64,000 bases of DNA from Pseudomonas sp. RIT623 (GTDB lineage: Bacteria > Pseudomonadota > Gammaproteobacteria > Pseudomonadales > Pseudomonadaceae), in contig NZ_SOZA01000010.1 in NCBI RefSeq assembly GCF_004519305.1, positions 1-64,000 on the forward strand, written 5' to 3'. Positions 34,725 through 45,174 of the stretch are shown one piece after another. The notes beneath the pieces were generated by a model. The model ran no database searches. It saw nothing but the letters and a program-made list of their open reading frames with translations, and was not told the DNA's origin. Numbering within the stretch: position 1 is the stretch's first letter; the number at the start of each line of letters is the position of its first letter. The position numbers and the translations under genes were made by a program.

Positions 34725-35162
34725 GTGGAACACTCGCTCCTTGTTTGGTTGCTGCCGACCCTGGCCCTGGTCATCGGTGTCGTCGCAGGTTTCGCGCTGG
34801 CCCGCCTGTTGCCCAACGCGGCGCCGAGCAACACCCAACGCCAGCTGGATGACATCCAGCAGCGTTTCGACAATTACCAGAACGAAGTGGTGACCCACTT
34901 CAACAGTACCGCTTCGCTGGTCAAGAAGCTGACCCAGAGCTACCAGGACGTGCAAGATCACCTGGCCGATGGCGCCAACCGCCTGGCCCTCGACGAACTG
35001 ACCCGCCAGCGCCTGCTGGCCGCGCTGCACTCGGAAGCCGCGCAAGGTCCGCGCGACCGCCTGACGCCGCCCAAGGACACCGCCGAAGTGCCACGCGACT
35101 ATGCGCCAAAAGCGCCGAACTCGCCGGGCATGCTCGACGAGAGCTACGGGCTCAAGCGTTAA
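34725..35162 (+). CDS. YhcB/ZapG family membrane protein (DUF1043)
   Basis: 145-residue inner-membrane protein with a GTG start preceded by AGAGGAAGG. One N-terminal helix (about 5-27) is followed by a coiled-coil region (QRQLDDIQQRFDNYQNEVVTHFNSTASLVKKL) and a Pro-rich tail. E. coli YhcB (ZapG) links division with envelope synthesis. The family is recognised from the coiled-coil motif. It is divergent from the hydrolase gene and has its own terminator. Confidence 0.9.
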   Translation: MEHSLLVWLLPTLALVIGVVAGFALARLLPNAAPSNTQRQLDDIQQRFDNYQNEVVTHFNSTASLVKKLTQSYQDVQDHLADGANRLALDELTRQRLLAALHSEAAQGPRDRLTPPKDTAEVPRDYAPKAPNSPGMLDESYGLKR

Positions 35163-35164
35163 AC

Positions 35165-35190
35165 AAAAGGCCTCGCAAGAGGCCTTTTTT
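35165..35190 (+). terminator. Terminator of yhcB-like gene
   Basis: AAAAGGCCTC, GCAA loop, GAGGCCTTTTTT, starting 2 bases after the stop. Confidence 0.9.
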
Positions 35191-35220
35191 GTACCCGCCT
35201 GGCACCGGCTACGCCGGCGC

Positions 35221-37911
35221 CTATAGGTACCAAGGCGCGACGGTGTCCTCCAGGTTGTAGCGCGCCCGGGCATCGGCCAGCATCTGCGGCGCCAGGCGCG
35301 CCTGGCGAACCAGGCTGTACAGCGCCGCCATCACCACGGCATGCCGGTCGACCTCGAAGAACCGCCGTAGTTGCTGACGCGTATCGCTGCGCCCAAAACC
35401 ATCGGTCCCCAAGGACATGAACGGCGCTTGCACATATTCGGCGATCAATTGCGGCCAGGCGCGCACATAGTCGCTCGCCGCGATCACCGGCGCATCGCCG
35501 GGCAGGCAGCCACGCAGATGGCAATCCTCCTCGCCGCCAGCCAGCGCCACCCGTCGCGCATCCCGGGCGTCGCGCGCCAGTTCGCTGAAACTGGTGACGC
35601 TGAACACCTCGCAATCGACCTGCCAGTCGTTCGCCAGCAACTCGCCCGCCGCGATCACCTCACGCAAGATCGTGCCCGAGCCCAACAAACGCACCTGGCC
35701 GAGCGGGCTCCGCGCCTGCTGCCGGGTGTACAGATACATGCCACGCAACACGGCCTCCCGCGCGCCATCGGGCAACGATGGCTGTGGATAGTTTTCGTTC
35801 ATCACTGCCACATAGTGGAATTCGTCGCGCTGCTCCACCAGCATGCGCCGTGCGGCATGGTCGAGGATCACTGCCAGTTCGCCGGCGAAGCACGGGTCCC
35901 AGGCACGACAGTTGGGCACCATCGCGGCCATTACCAGGCTCGAGCCATCCTGGTGCTGCAGCCCTTCCCCACCCAGGGTGGTGCGCCCGGCGGTGGCGCC
36001 CAGCAACAGCCCGCGGGCACGCTGGTCGGCGGCGGCCCAGATCAGATCGCCGACCCGCTGGAAACCGAACATCGAGTAATAGATGTACACCGGCAACATC
36101 GGCTCGCCATGCACCGCGTAGGCCGTGGCGGCCGCGATCCATGACGACAGCGCCCCGGCCTCGGTGATGCCCTCCTCCAGCAGTTGGCCATCGCGTGCTT
36201 CCCTGTAGGACAGCAGCGAGCCGGCATCCTCGGGCTCGTAGCGCTGCCCTTGAGGCGCATAGATACCGATCTGGCGGAACAGGCTGGCCATGCCGAAGGT
36301 GCGCGCCTCGTCGGCAACGATCGGCACCACCCGCGGCCCCAGGCCCGGTACCTTCAACCAGTTGCCCAGCAGGCGCACGGCGGCCATGGTGGTGGACATT
36401 TCCTTGCCGTCGGCGTGCAAGGCAAAGCCGGCGAAGGCATGCAGATCCGGCAACGGCAGTGTCATGCAGTCGGCGCGCCGCTTTGGCAGCGGGCCACCCA
36501 GGGCTGCCCGACGCTGGCGCAAGTAACGCATCTCCGGGCTGTCCTCGGCCGGGCGATAGAACTGCAACTGCTCCACCGCCTGGTCCGACAGCGGCAGGCG
36601 AAAACGATCGCGGAATGCCAGCAACGCCTGCACGTCCAGTTTCTTGGCCTGGTGCGCGGTCATCCGCGATTCACCGGCACTGCTCATGCCGTAGCCCTTC
36701 TTGGTCTTGGCCAGGATCACCGTCGGCCGGCCCTTGCACGCCTTGGCGGCGGCATAGGCGGCGTGCAACTTGCGAAAATCATGGCCGCCGCGCTTGAGCG
36801 CGTTGATCTCATCGGTGCTCATATGCGCCACCAGCCGCTGCAAGGCTGGGTTCTGCTTGAAGAAATGCTCGAGGTTGTAGCTGCCGTCCTTGGCACCGAG
36901 GGTCTGGAACTGGCCGTCCGGGGTCGCCGCCAGCTGACGCAGCAGCGCATGCTCGCGGTCACGGGCGAACAGCGGGTCCCATTCCGAGCCCCACAGCACC
37001 TTGATCACGTTCCAGCCGGCGCCACTGAACAGCGCCTCCAGCTCCTGGATGATCTGGCCATTGCCGCGCACCGGGCCATCCAGCCGCTGCAGGTTGCAAT
37101 TGACGATGAAGGTCAGGTTGTCCAGCTGTTCGCGAGCGGCCAGGGTCAGGCCGGCGATGGATTCCGGCTCGTCCATCTCGCCGTCGCCGAACACGCCCCA
37201 CACATGCCGCTGCAAGGTATCGAGCAGGCCACGGTGCTGCAGGTAGCGCATGAAGCGCGCCTGGTAGATCGCATTGAGCGGGCCGATGCCCATGGAGCCG
37301 GTAGGGAACTGCCAGAAGTCGGGCATCAACCAAGGGTGTGGATAAGAGCACAGGCCGCTGCCAGCGACTTCCTGGCGGTAATTGGCCAATTGCTGCTCAC
37401 TCAGGCGCCCTTCGAGAAACGCCCGGGCATAAACGCCTGGCGCCGAGTGCGGCTGGAAGAACACCAGGTCGGCGCTGCGGCCCGGCCCGTCGCCCTCGCC
37501 GCGGAAGAAATGCTGGAAGCCGACCTCGAAGATCTCCGCCGCCGAGGCATAGCTGGCGATGTGCCCGCCCAGGTCGCCATAGGCGTGGTTGGCCCGCACC
37601 ACCATGGCCAGGGCGTTCCAGCGCAGGATGCCAGTAATGCGCTCGTCCAGCTCCAGGTCGCCGGGGTAGGTGCCCTGCTGCTCCACCGACAAGGTGTTGC
37701 GGTAAGCCGAAAAGGCCTGGGCCTCGCGCTCCAACCCCAGTTCCAGCGCGTGAGCCTGCAAACGCTGCAACAGATACCGCGCGCGCTTCGGCCCGCAGTG
37801 GGCCAAGGTCGATTCCAGCGCCTGGCACCACTCGGCCGTTTCGCCGGGGTCACTGTCCAGGGCGTCGTCCAGGGCCGTCAGCGGCTCGTTCGGATTCATC
37901 ATCGCTACCAT
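35221..37911 (-). CDS. mdeB: 2-oxoacid dehydrogenase E1 of the mde operon
   Basis: Homodimeric (AceE-type) thiamine-diphosphate E1 component, 896 residues. The ThDP motif starts GDGEMDEP at 242-249 and ends near N273 (NCNLQRLDGP). RANHAYGDLGGHIASYASAAE holds His residues equivalent to the AceE active site. Its position 24 bases after mdeA matches the P. putida mde operon, where MdeB was reported to prefer 2-oxobutyrate, the keto acid released from methionine by MdeA. It is a paralogue of housekeeping aceE; no E2 or E3 gene lies nearby, so it presumably borrows the PDH core (inference). Confidence 0.92.
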   Translation of the reverse strand: MVAMMNPNEPLTALDDALDSDPGETAEWCQALESTLAHCGPKRARYLLQRLQAHALELGLEREAQAFSAYRNTLSVEQQGTYPGDLELDERITGILRWNALAMVVRANHAYGDLGGHIASYASAAEIFEVGFQHFFRGEGDGPGRSADLVFFQPHSAPGVYARAFLEGRLSEQQLANYRQEVAGSGLCSYPHPWLMPDFWQFPTGSMGIGPLNAIYQARFMRYLQHRGLLDTLQRHVWGVFGDGEMDEPESIAGLTLAAREQLDNLTFIVNCNLQRLDGPVRGNGQIIQELEALFSGAGWNVIKVLWGSEWDPLFARDREHALLRQLAATPDGQFQTLGAKDGSYNLEHFFKQNPALQRLVAHMSTDEINALKRGGHDFRKLHAAYAAAKACKGRPTVILAKTKKGYGMSSAGESRMTAHQAKKLDVQALLAFRDRFRLPLSDQAVEQLQFYRPAEDSPEMRYLRQRRAALGGPLPKRRADCMTLPLPDLHAFAGFALHADGKEMSTTMAAVRLLGNWLKVPGLGPRVVPIVADEARTFGMASLFRQIGIYAPQGQRYEPEDAGSLLSYREARDGQLLEEGITEAGALSSWIAAATAYAVHGEPMLPVYIYYSMFGFQRVGDLIWAAADQRARGLLLGATAGRTTLGGEGLQHQDGSSLVMAAMVPNCRAWDPCFAGELAVILDHAARRMLVEQRDEFHYVAVMNENYPQPSLPDGAREAVLRGMYLYTRQQARSPLGQVRLLGSGTILREVIAAGELLANDWQVDCEVFSVTSFSELARDARDARRVALAGGEEDCHLRGCLPGDAPVIAASDYVRAWPQLIAEYVQAPFMSLGTDGFGRSDTRQQLRRFFEVDRHAVVMAALYSLVRQARLAPQMLADARARYNLEDTVAPWYL

Positions 37912-37935
37912 CGCTCAGGCCTCGTCCTTGGCGGT

Positions 37936-39132
37936 TCAGGCGCAGGCCTTCAAGGCCTGGGCAATGTCGGCCAGCAAGTCGTCGATATCCTCCAGGCCCA
38001 CCGAAAGCCGTACCAACCCTTCCGATATGCCATGCTCGGCGCGCTCTGCCTGGGTATAGCTGGAATGGGTCATGCTCGCCGGATGCTGGGCCAGCGACTC
38101 GGCATCGCCCAGGCTCACCGCCCGACTGAACAGTTGCAAGGCGTTCATGAAGCGGCGCCCCGCCTCTATGCCACCCTTGAGTTCGAAGGCGATCATCCCA
38201 CCCGGCAGGCGCATTTGCCGTTGGGCCAACGCGTACTGCGGGAACGACGGCAGGCCTGGGTAGTGCAACAGTTCCACCTGCGGTTGGCGCTCCAGGTACT
38301 CGGCGACCTGCCGGGCATTGGCGCAATGGCGATCCATGCGCAGAGCCAGGGTCTTGATACCGCGCATCAGCAAGGCGGCGTCATGCGGCGAGAGCACCGC
38401 GCCGGTCATGTCCTTGAGCCCTTCCAGGCGAATCCGCTCGACCAGCGCCTGGCGCCCGACTACCAGGCCGGCGGTGATATCGCCATGGCCAGAGAGGTAT
38501 TTGGTGGCTGAGTGCACCACCAGATCCACGCCCAGCTCCAGCGGACGTTGCAGGTAGGGCGTGCAATAGGTGTTGTCGACCACGATGCTCAGGTCATGGC
38601 CACGGGTGGCGCCCACCACCGCGGCGATATCCACCAGTTGCATATTGGGATTGGCCGGGGTTTCGAAGTAGATCATCCGCGTCTTCGGCGTGATCGCCGC
38701 CTTAAGCGCTGGGATATCGTTGAGGTCGACATGGCGGATGTTCACGCCGAACTGGCCGATGCCGTGATGCAGGTAGGCAAAGGTGCAGCCATACAGGGTG
38801 CTGCCGACGATCAGCTCGTCCCCCGGACGTAGCAAGGTCCATAGCGTGGCGGTGATGGCGCCCATGCCCGAGGCCAGGGCCAGCCCGGCCTCGCCGCCCT
38901 CGAGCGAGGCCATGCGCTGTTCCAGCAGGGCCAGGGTCGGGTTGGAAATACGGCTGTAGAAATGCCCGGGCTGTTCGCCGGCAAAGCAGGCGGCGCCGTA
39001 TTCGACGGTGGGAAAGGCATAGGTGGCGGTCTGGTAGACCGGCGGCACCAGCGCGCCATCATGGGACAGCGGGTCATAGCCGTGGTGGATGGCCCGCGTG
39101 GAAAAACCGGTGTTGTTATTGGAGTCGCGCAT
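37936..39132 (-). CDS. mdeA: L-methionine gamma-lyase
   Basis: PLP enzyme that cleaves L-methionine to methanethiol, ammonia and 2-oxobutyrate. 398 residues, the same length as P. putida MdeA. Key residues fall at the same numbers: Y59 and R61 (YSRI), Y114, the lyase-specific C116 (LYGCTF), the PLP lysine K211 (SATKYLSG), and K240-D241. Cys116 separates it from cystathionine gamma-synthases and beta-lyases. It is divergently transcribed from mdeR and followed by mdeB. Confidence 0.96.
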   Translation of the reverse strand: MRDSNNNTGFSTRAIHHGYDPLSHDGALVPPVYQTATYAFPTVEYGAACFAGEQPGHFYSRISNPTLALLEQRMASLEGGEAGLALASGMGAITATLWTLLRPGDELIVGSTLYGCTFAYLHHGIGQFGVNIRHVDLNDIPALKAAITPKTRMIYFETPANPNMQLVDIAAVVGATRGHDLSIVVDNTYCTPYLQRPLELGVDLVVHSATKYLSGHGDITAGLVVGRQALVERIRLEGLKDMTGAVLSPHDAALLMRGIKTLALRMDRHCANARQVAEYLERQPQVELLHYPGLPSFPQYALAQRQMRLPGGMIAFELKGGIEAGRRFMNALQLFSRAVSLGDAESLAQHPASMTHSSYTQAERAEHGISEGLVRLSVGLEDIDDLLADIAQALKACA

Positions 39133-39153
39133 GGCAACAGCCTCTTGTGGTTT

Positions 39154-39181
39154 GCTATAAGCTTATGCCACCGGGCTGCAA
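39154..39181 (-). promoter_or_regulatory. Possible mdeA promoter
   Basis: Minus strand: TTGCAG (39176-39181), 16-base spacer and TATAGC (39154-39159) in the 127-base gap shared with mdeR. The gap is AT-rich towards mdeR, as expected for an Lrp-family operator; no exact MdeR site can be named. Confidence 0.4.
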
Positions 39182-39259
39182 CATTTTTTCCAAAGTTACC
39201 CACGCTTTCCCGCTGTTATTGAAATAAAAACAACAAAAATAAAACCAGGAGGGCAAGAC

Positions 39260-39739
39260 ATGCCTTCATCACTCGACCGCACCGACCGCGCCCTGCTCGC
39301 CGCGCTGCAAGACAATGCGCGCCTGACCGTCTCCGAACTCGCCGATCAGGTCGCCCTGACCACCTCGCCCTGCTGGCGAAGGGTCAAGCTGCTGGAAGAC
39401 AACGGCTACATCACCGGCTATCAGGCCATCCTCTCGCCCAAATCGCTGGGCTTTGGCGTGACCGCCTTCGTCAGCATCATGATGGACTCGCACACCAAGG
39501 AAATGGCCCTGGCGTTCGAGCAACGGCTGATGGAGATTCCCGAGATCGTCGCCTGCCACAACATTTCCGGGCGCTATGACTTTCTGCTGGAAATCCTGGC
39601 GCGGGACCTGGAGTCGTTTGGGGAATTCACCCGGGAGGTGCTGCAGCGCTTGCCGGGGGTGAAGGAGATCTATTCGAGCTTTTCGTACAAGGCGGTGAAG
39701 GAGCGGCGAGTGATTCCGGTGTCCGAGAAACATATCTAG
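39260..39739 (+). CDS. mdeR: Lrp/AsnC family activator MdeR
   Basis: 159-residue Lrp-type regulator. N-terminal winged helix-turn-helix (RLTVSELADQVALTTSPCWRRVKLLEDNGYI) and C-terminal RAM ligand domain (about 70-150, with the GRYDFLLEILARDLESF pattern). It is divergent from mdeA. In P. putida MdeR is the methionine-responsive activator of mdeAB. A good ribosome site AGGAGGG precedes the ATG. Confidence 0.93.
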   Translation: MPSSLDRTDRALLAALQDNARLTVSELADQVALTTSPCWRRVKLLEDNGYITGYQAILSPKSLGFGVTAFVSIMMDSHTKEMALAFEQRLMEIPEIVACHNISGRYDFLLEILARDLESFGEFTREVLQRLPGVKEIYSSFSYKAVKERRVIPVSEKHI

Positions 39740-39745
39740 CATCTT

Positions 39746-39849
39746 GGGGGCGCTCCGCGCCCCTTTCGCGGCACAAGGCCGCTCCTACAGGGGAACGCGA
39801 TCGCCTGTAGGAGCGGCCTTGCGCCGCGAAAGGGCTGCAAAGCAGCCCC
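39746..39849. repeat. REP inverted pair (family B)
   Basis: Arms 39761-39790 and 39805-39834 are complementary over 30 bases with one mismatch, core CTGTAGGAGCGGCCTTG. Short GC hairpins flank them (GGGGGCG.. and GGGCTGCAAAGCAGCCC). It lies between convergent mdeR and cysNC. Confidence 0.9.
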
Positions 39850-39867
39850 AGCGCTACCGAAGCAAAC

Positions 39868-39892
39868 AAAAAACCCCGCCGAAGCGGGGTTT
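39868..39892 (-). terminator. Terminator of cysDNC
   Basis: AAACCCCGC, CGAA loop, GCGGGGTTT with a T run on the minus strand, about 19 bases past the cysNC stop. Confidence 0.85.
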
Positions 39893-39910
39893 CTCAGGTC
39901 ACGCGGATAC

Positions 39911-41812
39911 TCAGATCGCGCCGCGCTGGCGCAGCACATCCAACACCAGCTTCACGCCTTCATCGACGCTGACCGACTGGGTGTCGATCACCAGGTCGGC
40001 ATCCAGCGGCACATCGAACGGGAAACTCTCGCCCGGGATGTTGTCACCGCCAGCGGCGTACAGCCCCTGCGGATCACGCTCGCGGCACGCCAGTGGCGAG
40101 GCCTGCACATAGACAGTGACCAGACGCTCCTTGCCGATCAGCGCCTTGGCCTGTTCGCGGCCTTCGGCATCCGGGGCCACGAACGCGGCCAAGGTCAGCA
40201 GGCCGGCTTCGTTGAACTGGCGCGCCACATGGGCGGCGCGGCGCCAGTTCTCGGTGCGCCCGGCGCGGTCCTGCGCCAAACCCTTGTTCAGGTCGTGGCG
40301 CAGGTTCTGGCCATCGAGCACATAGACCGCACGGCCCATGTCGAACAGCTTGCGCTCCACGGCATAGGCCAGGGTGCTCTTGCCCGCGCCGGAAAGGCCG
40401 CTGAACAGCACGGTGGCCGGCTGCTGGCCGAAGCGCAGGGCACGTTCCTCGGTGGACACATGGGCCAGCTTGCCGTGCTGCCCGGCACTGCCATGAGGCA
40501 GTACTGGCGGGGCGATGATCATGCCCGCGCCGACGGTACCGTTGGTCAGCCGGTCGATAACGATAAACGCGCCAGTGGTGCGGTTGCTGTCATAGCCATC
40601 CAGGGCAATGGCGCTGTCCAGCGCCACCTTGACCCGGCCGATCTCGTTCAGTTGCAGCGCGCTGGCGGCGCCCTGCTCGAGGGTGTTCACATCGACCTTG
40701 TGGCTGATGCTGGCAATCGAGCCCGGCACGTAGCTGGTGGCGCGCTTGATGTCGTACTTCTTGCCCGGGAGCATCGGCTCCTCGGCCATCCACACCAACA
40801 TGGCGTCGAACTGGTCGGCCACCTGCGGCACGTTGTCGGCATGCACCAGCAGGTCGCCGCGGGAGATGTCGATCTCGTCTTCCATGGTCAGGGTCACTGC
40901 CTGGCCGGGGCCGGCGTTCTCCAGCTCACCTTCGAAGGTGACGATGGACTTGACCCGGCTGCTCTTGCCCGAGGGCAGCACGACGATCTCGTCGCCCTTG
41001 TGCACCACGCCACCGGCGATGGTGCCGGCAAAGCCGCGGAAGTTGAGGTTCGGGCGGTTGACGTACTGCACCGGGAAACGCAGGTCGGTGACATTGCGGT
41101 CGCCCGCGATCTCGACGGTTTCGAGGATTTCCATCAGTGCCGGACCCGTGTACCACGGCGAACGCTCGCTGCGGTTGACCACGTTGTCGCCCTTGAGCGC
41201 CGACATCGGCACGAAGTGCAGGCTCGATGGCTTGAGGTCGATGCCCTCGGCGAACTTCAGGTAGTCGGCCTTGATCGACTCGAACACTTGCTCGTCGAAA
41301 CCCTTGAGGTCCATTTTGTTGACCGCGACGACGATGTGCTTGATGCCCAGCAGGGAAGCGATGTAGCTGTGCCGGCGGGTCTGGGTCTGCACGCCGTAGC
41401 GGGCATCGACCAGGATGATTGCCAGGTCGCAGGTGGACGCGCCGGTGGCCATGTTGCGGGTGTACTGCTCGTGGCCCGGGGTGTCGGCGATGATGAACTT
41501 GCGCTTGGCGGTAGAGAAGTAGCGGTAGGCGACATCGATGGTGATGCCCTGCTCGCGCTCGGCCTGCAGGCCGTCCACCAGCAGCGCCAGGTCGACTTCC
41601 TCGCCGGTGGTGCCGGATTTTTTCGAATCACGGGTGATGGCCTCGAGGTGGTCCTCATAGATCATCTTCGAGTCGTGCAGCAGGCGCCCGATCAGGGTGC
41701 TCTTGCCGTCGTCCACGTTGCCGCAGGTGAGGAAACGCAGCAGTTCCTTGCGCTCGTGCTGGGCCAGGTAGGCGAGGATGTCCTCGCTGATCAGATCAGA
41801 TTGGTGCGACAT
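39911..41812 (-). CDS. cysNC: Bifunctional sulfate adenylyltransferase subunit 1 / APS kinase
   Basis: Fusion protein of 633 residues. The first part (about 1-455) is the CysN GTPase, with P-loop GNVDDGKS at 31-38, [10 protein letters not shown] and NKMD motifs; it drives sulfate activation to APS with CysD. The second part (about 466-633) is the CysC kinase, with P-loop GLSGAGKS at 472-479, converting APS to PAPS. CysNC fusions are normal in Pseudomonas. It follows cysD by 15 bases. Confidence 0.97.
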   Translation of the reverse strand: MSHQSDLISEDILAYLAQHERKELLRFLTCGNVDDGKSTLIGRLLHDSKMIYEDHLEAITRDSKKSGTTGEEVDLALLVDGLQAEREQGITIDVAYRYFSTAKRKFIIADTPGHEQYTRNMATGASTCDLAIILVDARYGVQTQTRRHSYIASLLGIKHIVVAVNKMDLKGFDEQVFESIKADYLKFAEGIDLKPSSLHFVPMSALKGDNVVNRSERSPWYTGPALMEILETVEIAGDRNVTDLRFPVQYVNRPNLNFRGFAGTIAGGVVHKGDEIVVLPSGKSSRVKSIVTFEGELENAGPGQAVTLTMEDEIDISRGDLLVHADNVPQVADQFDAMLVWMAEEPMLPGKKYDIKRATSYVPGSIASISHKVDVNTLEQGAASALQLNEIGRVKVALDSAIALDGYDSNRTTGAFIVIDRLTNGTVGAGMIIAPPVLPHGSAGQHGKLAHVSTEERALRFGQQPATVLFSGLSGAGKSTLAYAVERKLFDMGRAVYVLDGQNLRHDLNKGLAQDRAGRTENWRRAAHVARQFNEAGLLTLAAFVAPDAEGREQAKALIGKERLVTVYVQASPLACRERDPQGLYAAGGDNIPGESFPFDVPLDADLVIDTQSVSVDEGVKLVLDVLRQRGAI

Positions 41813-41827
41813 GCTGGAACCCTGAAA

Positions 41828-42745
41828 TTAGAAGTAGCCTTGGCGTTTTTTGTCTTCCATGGAACCGGCGCCATCGTGGTCGATGACGCGGCCCTGGCGT
41901 TCGGACGTTCGGGTCAGGAGCATTTCCTGAATGATGTCCGTCAGGGTTTCGGCTTCCGACTCGACAGCGCCCGTCAGCGGGTAGCAGCCCAGGGTACGGA
42001 AACGCACCTTCTTCTTGACGATGCGCGCTTTCTCTTCCTCGCTGAGGTGCTCGAGGATGCGCGCGTCGTCGATCATGATCAGGGTGCCGTTCTTCTCGAT
42101 CACTTCACGCTCGGCGGCGAAATACAGCGGCACGATCGGGATGCCTTCGAGGTAGATGTACTGCCAGATGTCCAGCTCGGTCCAGTTCGACAGCGGGAAC
42201 ACGCGGATCGACTCGCCCTTGTTGACCTTGCCGTTGTAGATGTTCCACAGCTCCGGGCGCTGGTTCTTCGGGTCCCAGCGGTGCTTGCTGTCACGGAACG
42301 AGTACACTCGCTCCTTGGCCCGCGACTTCTCTTCGTCACGGCGCGCGCCGCCGAAGGCAGCATCGAAGCCATGCTTGTCCAGTGCCTGCTTCAGGCCCTG
42401 GGTCTTCATGATGTCAGTGTGCTTGGAGCTGCCATGGGTGAACGGGTTGATGCCCTGCGCCACACCCTCGGGGTTGACGTGGGTGATCAGCTCCAAGCCC
42501 ATCTCTTCGACCATCTTGTCGCGGAAGCGGTACATCTCCTGGAACTTCCACTGGGTATCGACGTGCATCACCGGGAACGGCAGCTTGCCCGGGAAGAACG
42601 CCTTGCGCGCCAGGTGCAGCATGACCGCGGAATCCTTGCCGATCGAGTACAGCATCACCGGGTTATCGAACTCGGCGGCCACCTCGCGGATGATGTGGAT
42701 GCTCTCCGCCTCCAGCTGTTTCAAGTGCGTCAGATTGTCGACCAT
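41828..42745 (-). CDS. cysD: Sulfate adenylyltransferase subunit 2
   Basis: Catalytic ATP sulfurylase subunit of 305 residues with the PAPS-reductase-like N-type ATPase fold. [17 protein letters not shown] is the PP-loop, [18 protein letters not shown] the substrate loop, and [12 protein letters not shown] the C-terminal motif. It is the first gene of cysD-cysNC. Expression is expected to be CysB-dependent (knowledge of the pathway), though no CysB site was identified. Confidence 0.98.
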   Translation of the reverse strand: MVDNLTHLKQLEAESIHIIREVAAEFDNPVMLYSIGKDSAVMLHLARKAFFPGKLPFPVMHVDTQWKFQEMYRFRDKMVEEMGLELITHVNPEGVAQGINPFTHGSSKHTDIMKTQGLKQALDKHGFDAAFGGARRDEEKSRAKERVYSFRDSKHRWDPKNQRPELWNIYNGKVNKGESIRVFPLSNWTELDIWQYIYLEGIPIVPLYFAAEREVIEKNGTLIMIDDARILEHLSEEEKARIVKKKVRFRTLGCYPLTGAVESEAETLTDIIQEMLLTRTSERQGRVIDHDGAGSMEDKKRQGYF

Positions 42746-42823
42746 GGCTACTCACGAAAAACGATCTTATGGACGGCCTGCGGGCCGTGTTCGAGCGAGC
42801 CACTTTATCACAGCGCCCTGTTC

Positions 42824-42852
42824 TATTTAGGAGGCTGCCTAGATCGAAACAA
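42824..42852 (-). promoter_or_regulatory. Putative promoter of cysD
   Basis: Minus strand: TTGTTT (42847-42852), 17-base spacer and TAAATA (42824-42829), about 80 bases before the cysD ATG. Confidence 0.5.
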
Positions 42853-42896
42853 TCTAACGATATGACTGGGGGTTTGGGCGTTGGCGCAGGTTTTTT

Positions 42897-42956
42897 CGTA
42901 GGAGCCAGCCTTGCTGGCGAATGGGCGCCGGTTCGCCAGCAAGGCTGGCTCCTACG
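42897..42956. repeat. REP inverted pair (family A variant)
   Basis: Arms 42897-42921 and 42932-42956 are exact 25-base reverse complements with core GTAGGAGCCAGCCTTGCTGG, a version with a compensated change in the palindrome. It lies between cysD and the NIF3 gene. Confidence 0.9.
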
Positions 42957-42973
42957 GGGTCAACCGCCGGCTT

Positions 42974-43732
42974 TCAGATGGGATTCGGACAATCGATGAA
43001 CAGGTGCTCCAGGGCAAAGCGCCGCGCCAGGTAATCACCCAACGCCTGCACGCCGTAGCGCTCGGTGGCGTGATGCCCGGCGGCGATGAAGCTGATGCCG
43101 TTTTCCCGGGCACTGTGGAAGGTCTGCTCGGAGGCCTCGCCACTGATGAACAAGTCGACCCCGGCGGCAATGGCATTGTCGATATAGCCCTGCCCGCCGC
43201 CGGTACACCAGCCAACCCGGCGGATCATCTGCTCGCCCTCGACCACCAACGGCTCGCGGCCCAGGGCCTCCTGCACGCGCCGGGCGAAGTCACGCACCGA
43301 CAGCGGCTCGGCCAACGAGCCAACCAGGCCGACCACCTTGGGGTTGTTCGGGTCCAGCGGGCCTTCGACGGTGATGTCCAGCTGGCGCGCCAGCTGCACG
43401 TTATTGCCCACCTCCGGGTGCACGTCCAGCGGCAGGTGGAAGGTCAGCAGGCTGATGTCGTGCTTGAGCAGGGTTTTCAGACGGCGCTGCTTGATGCCGG
43501 TGATGCACGGATTCTCGCCCTTCCAGAAATAGCCATGGTGGACCAGTACCAGGTCGGCCTCGGCTTCGACCGCGGCGTCCAGCAGCGCCTGGCTGGCAGT
43601 CACGCCGCTGACGATGCGGCTGACCTGCGGGCGACCCTCGACCTGCAGGCCGTTGGGGCAATAGTCCGGGATCCTGGCGCTGCCCAGATAGCGCTCGGCT
43701 TCCTCGACCAGGGTGTTGAGGGCGACGGCCAT
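42974..43732 (-). CDS. NIF3-family (DUF34) metal-binding protein
   Basis: 252 residues from MAVALNTLVEEAERYLG (43732). The family's dinuclear metal site is visible as VLVHHGYFW and, near the C-terminus, AAGHHATERYG. E. coli YbgI and human NIF3L1 are relatives; members have been called GTP cyclohydrolase type 2 but the true function is unsettled. It is divergent from algW, an arrangement seen in other Pseudomonas. Confidence 0.93.
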   Translation of the reverse strand: MAVALNTLVEEAERYLGSARIPDYCPNGLQVEGRPQVSRIVSGVTASQALLDAAVEAEADLVLVHHGYFWKGENPCITGIKQRRLKTLLKHDISLLTFHLPLDVHPEVGNNVQLARQLDITVEGPLDPNNPKVVGLVGSLAEPLSVRDFARRVQEALGREPLVVEGEQMIRRVGWCTGGGQGYIDNAIAAGVDLFISGEASEQTFHSARENGISFIAAGHHATERYGVQALGDYLARRFALEHLFIDCPNPI

Positions 43733-43938
43733 GAAAAATCTCCTCGAATTCGGCGTTGCGACAGGCACCAGGCCCTATAATGGCCGCCATTATGGGCCGT
43801 CGCCGGCGTAGGGGAAACCGGCGGCAGCTGCCTGGGGACCCACACCATCGCCGATCGCCTTGTTCACGTGTATGATCGCGCGCGCTTGCGCCCCGGGCCG
43901 CACAGAGGTGGCCCCCGCCCTACTCCCAGGATTCATTC

Positions 43939-45099
<1,161 letters not shown>

Positions 45100-45106
45100 C
45101 ATCTGC

Positions 45107-45163
45107 TTCGCCGGCAAGCCGGCTCCTACGCATAATCCCCGTAGGAGCCGGCTTGCCGGCGAA
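45107..45163. repeat. REP inverted pair (family A)
   Basis: Arms 45107-45130 and 45140-45163 are perfect complements; core GTAGGAGCCGGCTTGCCGG. Between convergent algW and aapP. Confidence 0.9.
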
Positions 45164-45174
45164 CCGCTTTTACC

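Noticed and set aside
40229..42865. Plus-strand open frame of about 880 codons opposite cysNC and cysD
   Set aside because: Same cause; it reads Val/Asp/His-rich nonsense while the minus strand encodes unmistakable CysNC and CysD.
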